Notes under the pieces: generated by a model
What the model saw: only the letters and a program-made list of their open reading frames with translations
Told to the model about the DNA's origin: nothing
Databases searched by the model: none
Program-made: the position numbers and the translations under genes
Shown here: positions 63,771 through 64,000 of the stretch, piece by piece
Layout: every line of letters begins with the position of its first letter
Numbering within the stretch: the first letter of the stretch is position 1
Assembly (NCBI GenBank): GCA_949316235.1
Contig: OX438748.1
Coordinates: 6,947,001-7,011,000 of the forward strand
From: Oegoconia quadripuncta
Lineage: Eukaryota; Arthropoda; Insecta; Lepidoptera; Autostichidae
Reading direction: 5' to 3'
DNA: 64,000 nt

Positions 63771-64000
63771 TCTATACTAGGGAAGGGCTATATCTCTGCA
63801 ATGGAATGTTTACGGGCTGATGATGATGAACTACTAACCTAACTACTGACCGTCATAGTCTTAATTTTACGTTATTATTATTTACAGAAAATATTAATGA
63901 AAATTAATGTCAGTATTGTCCCATGTAGAATCGAAATATAACTTCTTAAGCCATGCTCTGATGTAATAATTATTGTTTGTCTAAAAATTAATTACAACAT
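63771..64000. other. Unassigned AT-rich sequence at window edge
   Basis: GGGCTGATGATGATGAAC at about 63816 suggests that the LINE 3' tail ends here. No other feature. Confidence 0.4.

Overview
The window reads as nuclear DNA of a lepidopteran insect (moth or butterfly). It is AT-rich, has one spliced host-type coding exon, and is otherwise filled with interspersed repeats. The repeat classes fit that group: several tRNA-headed SINE families in many copies, LINE 3' ends with TGATGATGA or pentanucleotide tails, R1-like and other non-LTR remnants, a mariner, a Ty3/gypsy element and many short inverted-repeat elements. The species cannot be named from the sequence.

Host content is small. The only confident host coding sequence is a first coding exon (25771..26082, +) of a class A peptide GPCR. 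It resembles the insect AKH/ACP/corazonin (GnRH-superfamily) receptors and covers the N-terminus, TM1 and TM2, ending at a GT splice donor. A CpG-dense block and two perfect or near-perfect palindromes lie upstream. No later exon was recognised, so the remaining 38 kb may be intron or the next exons lie outside the window. Near the left end, a tandemly duplicated unit (411..868 and 909..1365) carries a TATA box, an arthropod initiator and a short frame broken by an in-frame stop shared by both copies.

Two autonomous-looking mobile elements stand out. One is a complete Ty3/gypsy retrotransposon on the minus strand (27135..31798). It has identical 120-bp LTRs, a 5-bp target duplication, a candidate tRNA-Ser primer site, a polypurine tract and one unbroken 1453-residue gag-pol frame. 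The other is a mariner (55111..56416, minus) with a 357-residue D,D34D transposase and near-identical inverted termini. Both look recent.

Region by region: 1..10 kb holds the duplicated unit, LINE ends, SINEs and a 0.6-kb hAT-like element. 10..20 kb holds a 402-bp foldback, nested inverted-repeat/SINE composites and a retrotransposon endonuclease-like fragment. 19.8..20.3 kb holds inverted arrays with a 15-bp period. 20..27 kb holds SINEs and the receptor exon. 27..32 kb is the Ty3/gypsy element. 32..48 kb is a mosaic of inverted-repeat elements, SINEs (two with DNA elements nested inside), a perfect 30-bp hairpin and a degenerate minisatellite. 48..50.4 kb is a three-layer nest: an inverted-repeat element invaded by an R1-like LINE with a 15-bp target duplication and by a SINE. 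50..64 kb holds more repeats, the mariner and a LINE remnant. Family labels (SINE-A, element F and so on) are working names given here by comparing copies within the window; they are not database names.
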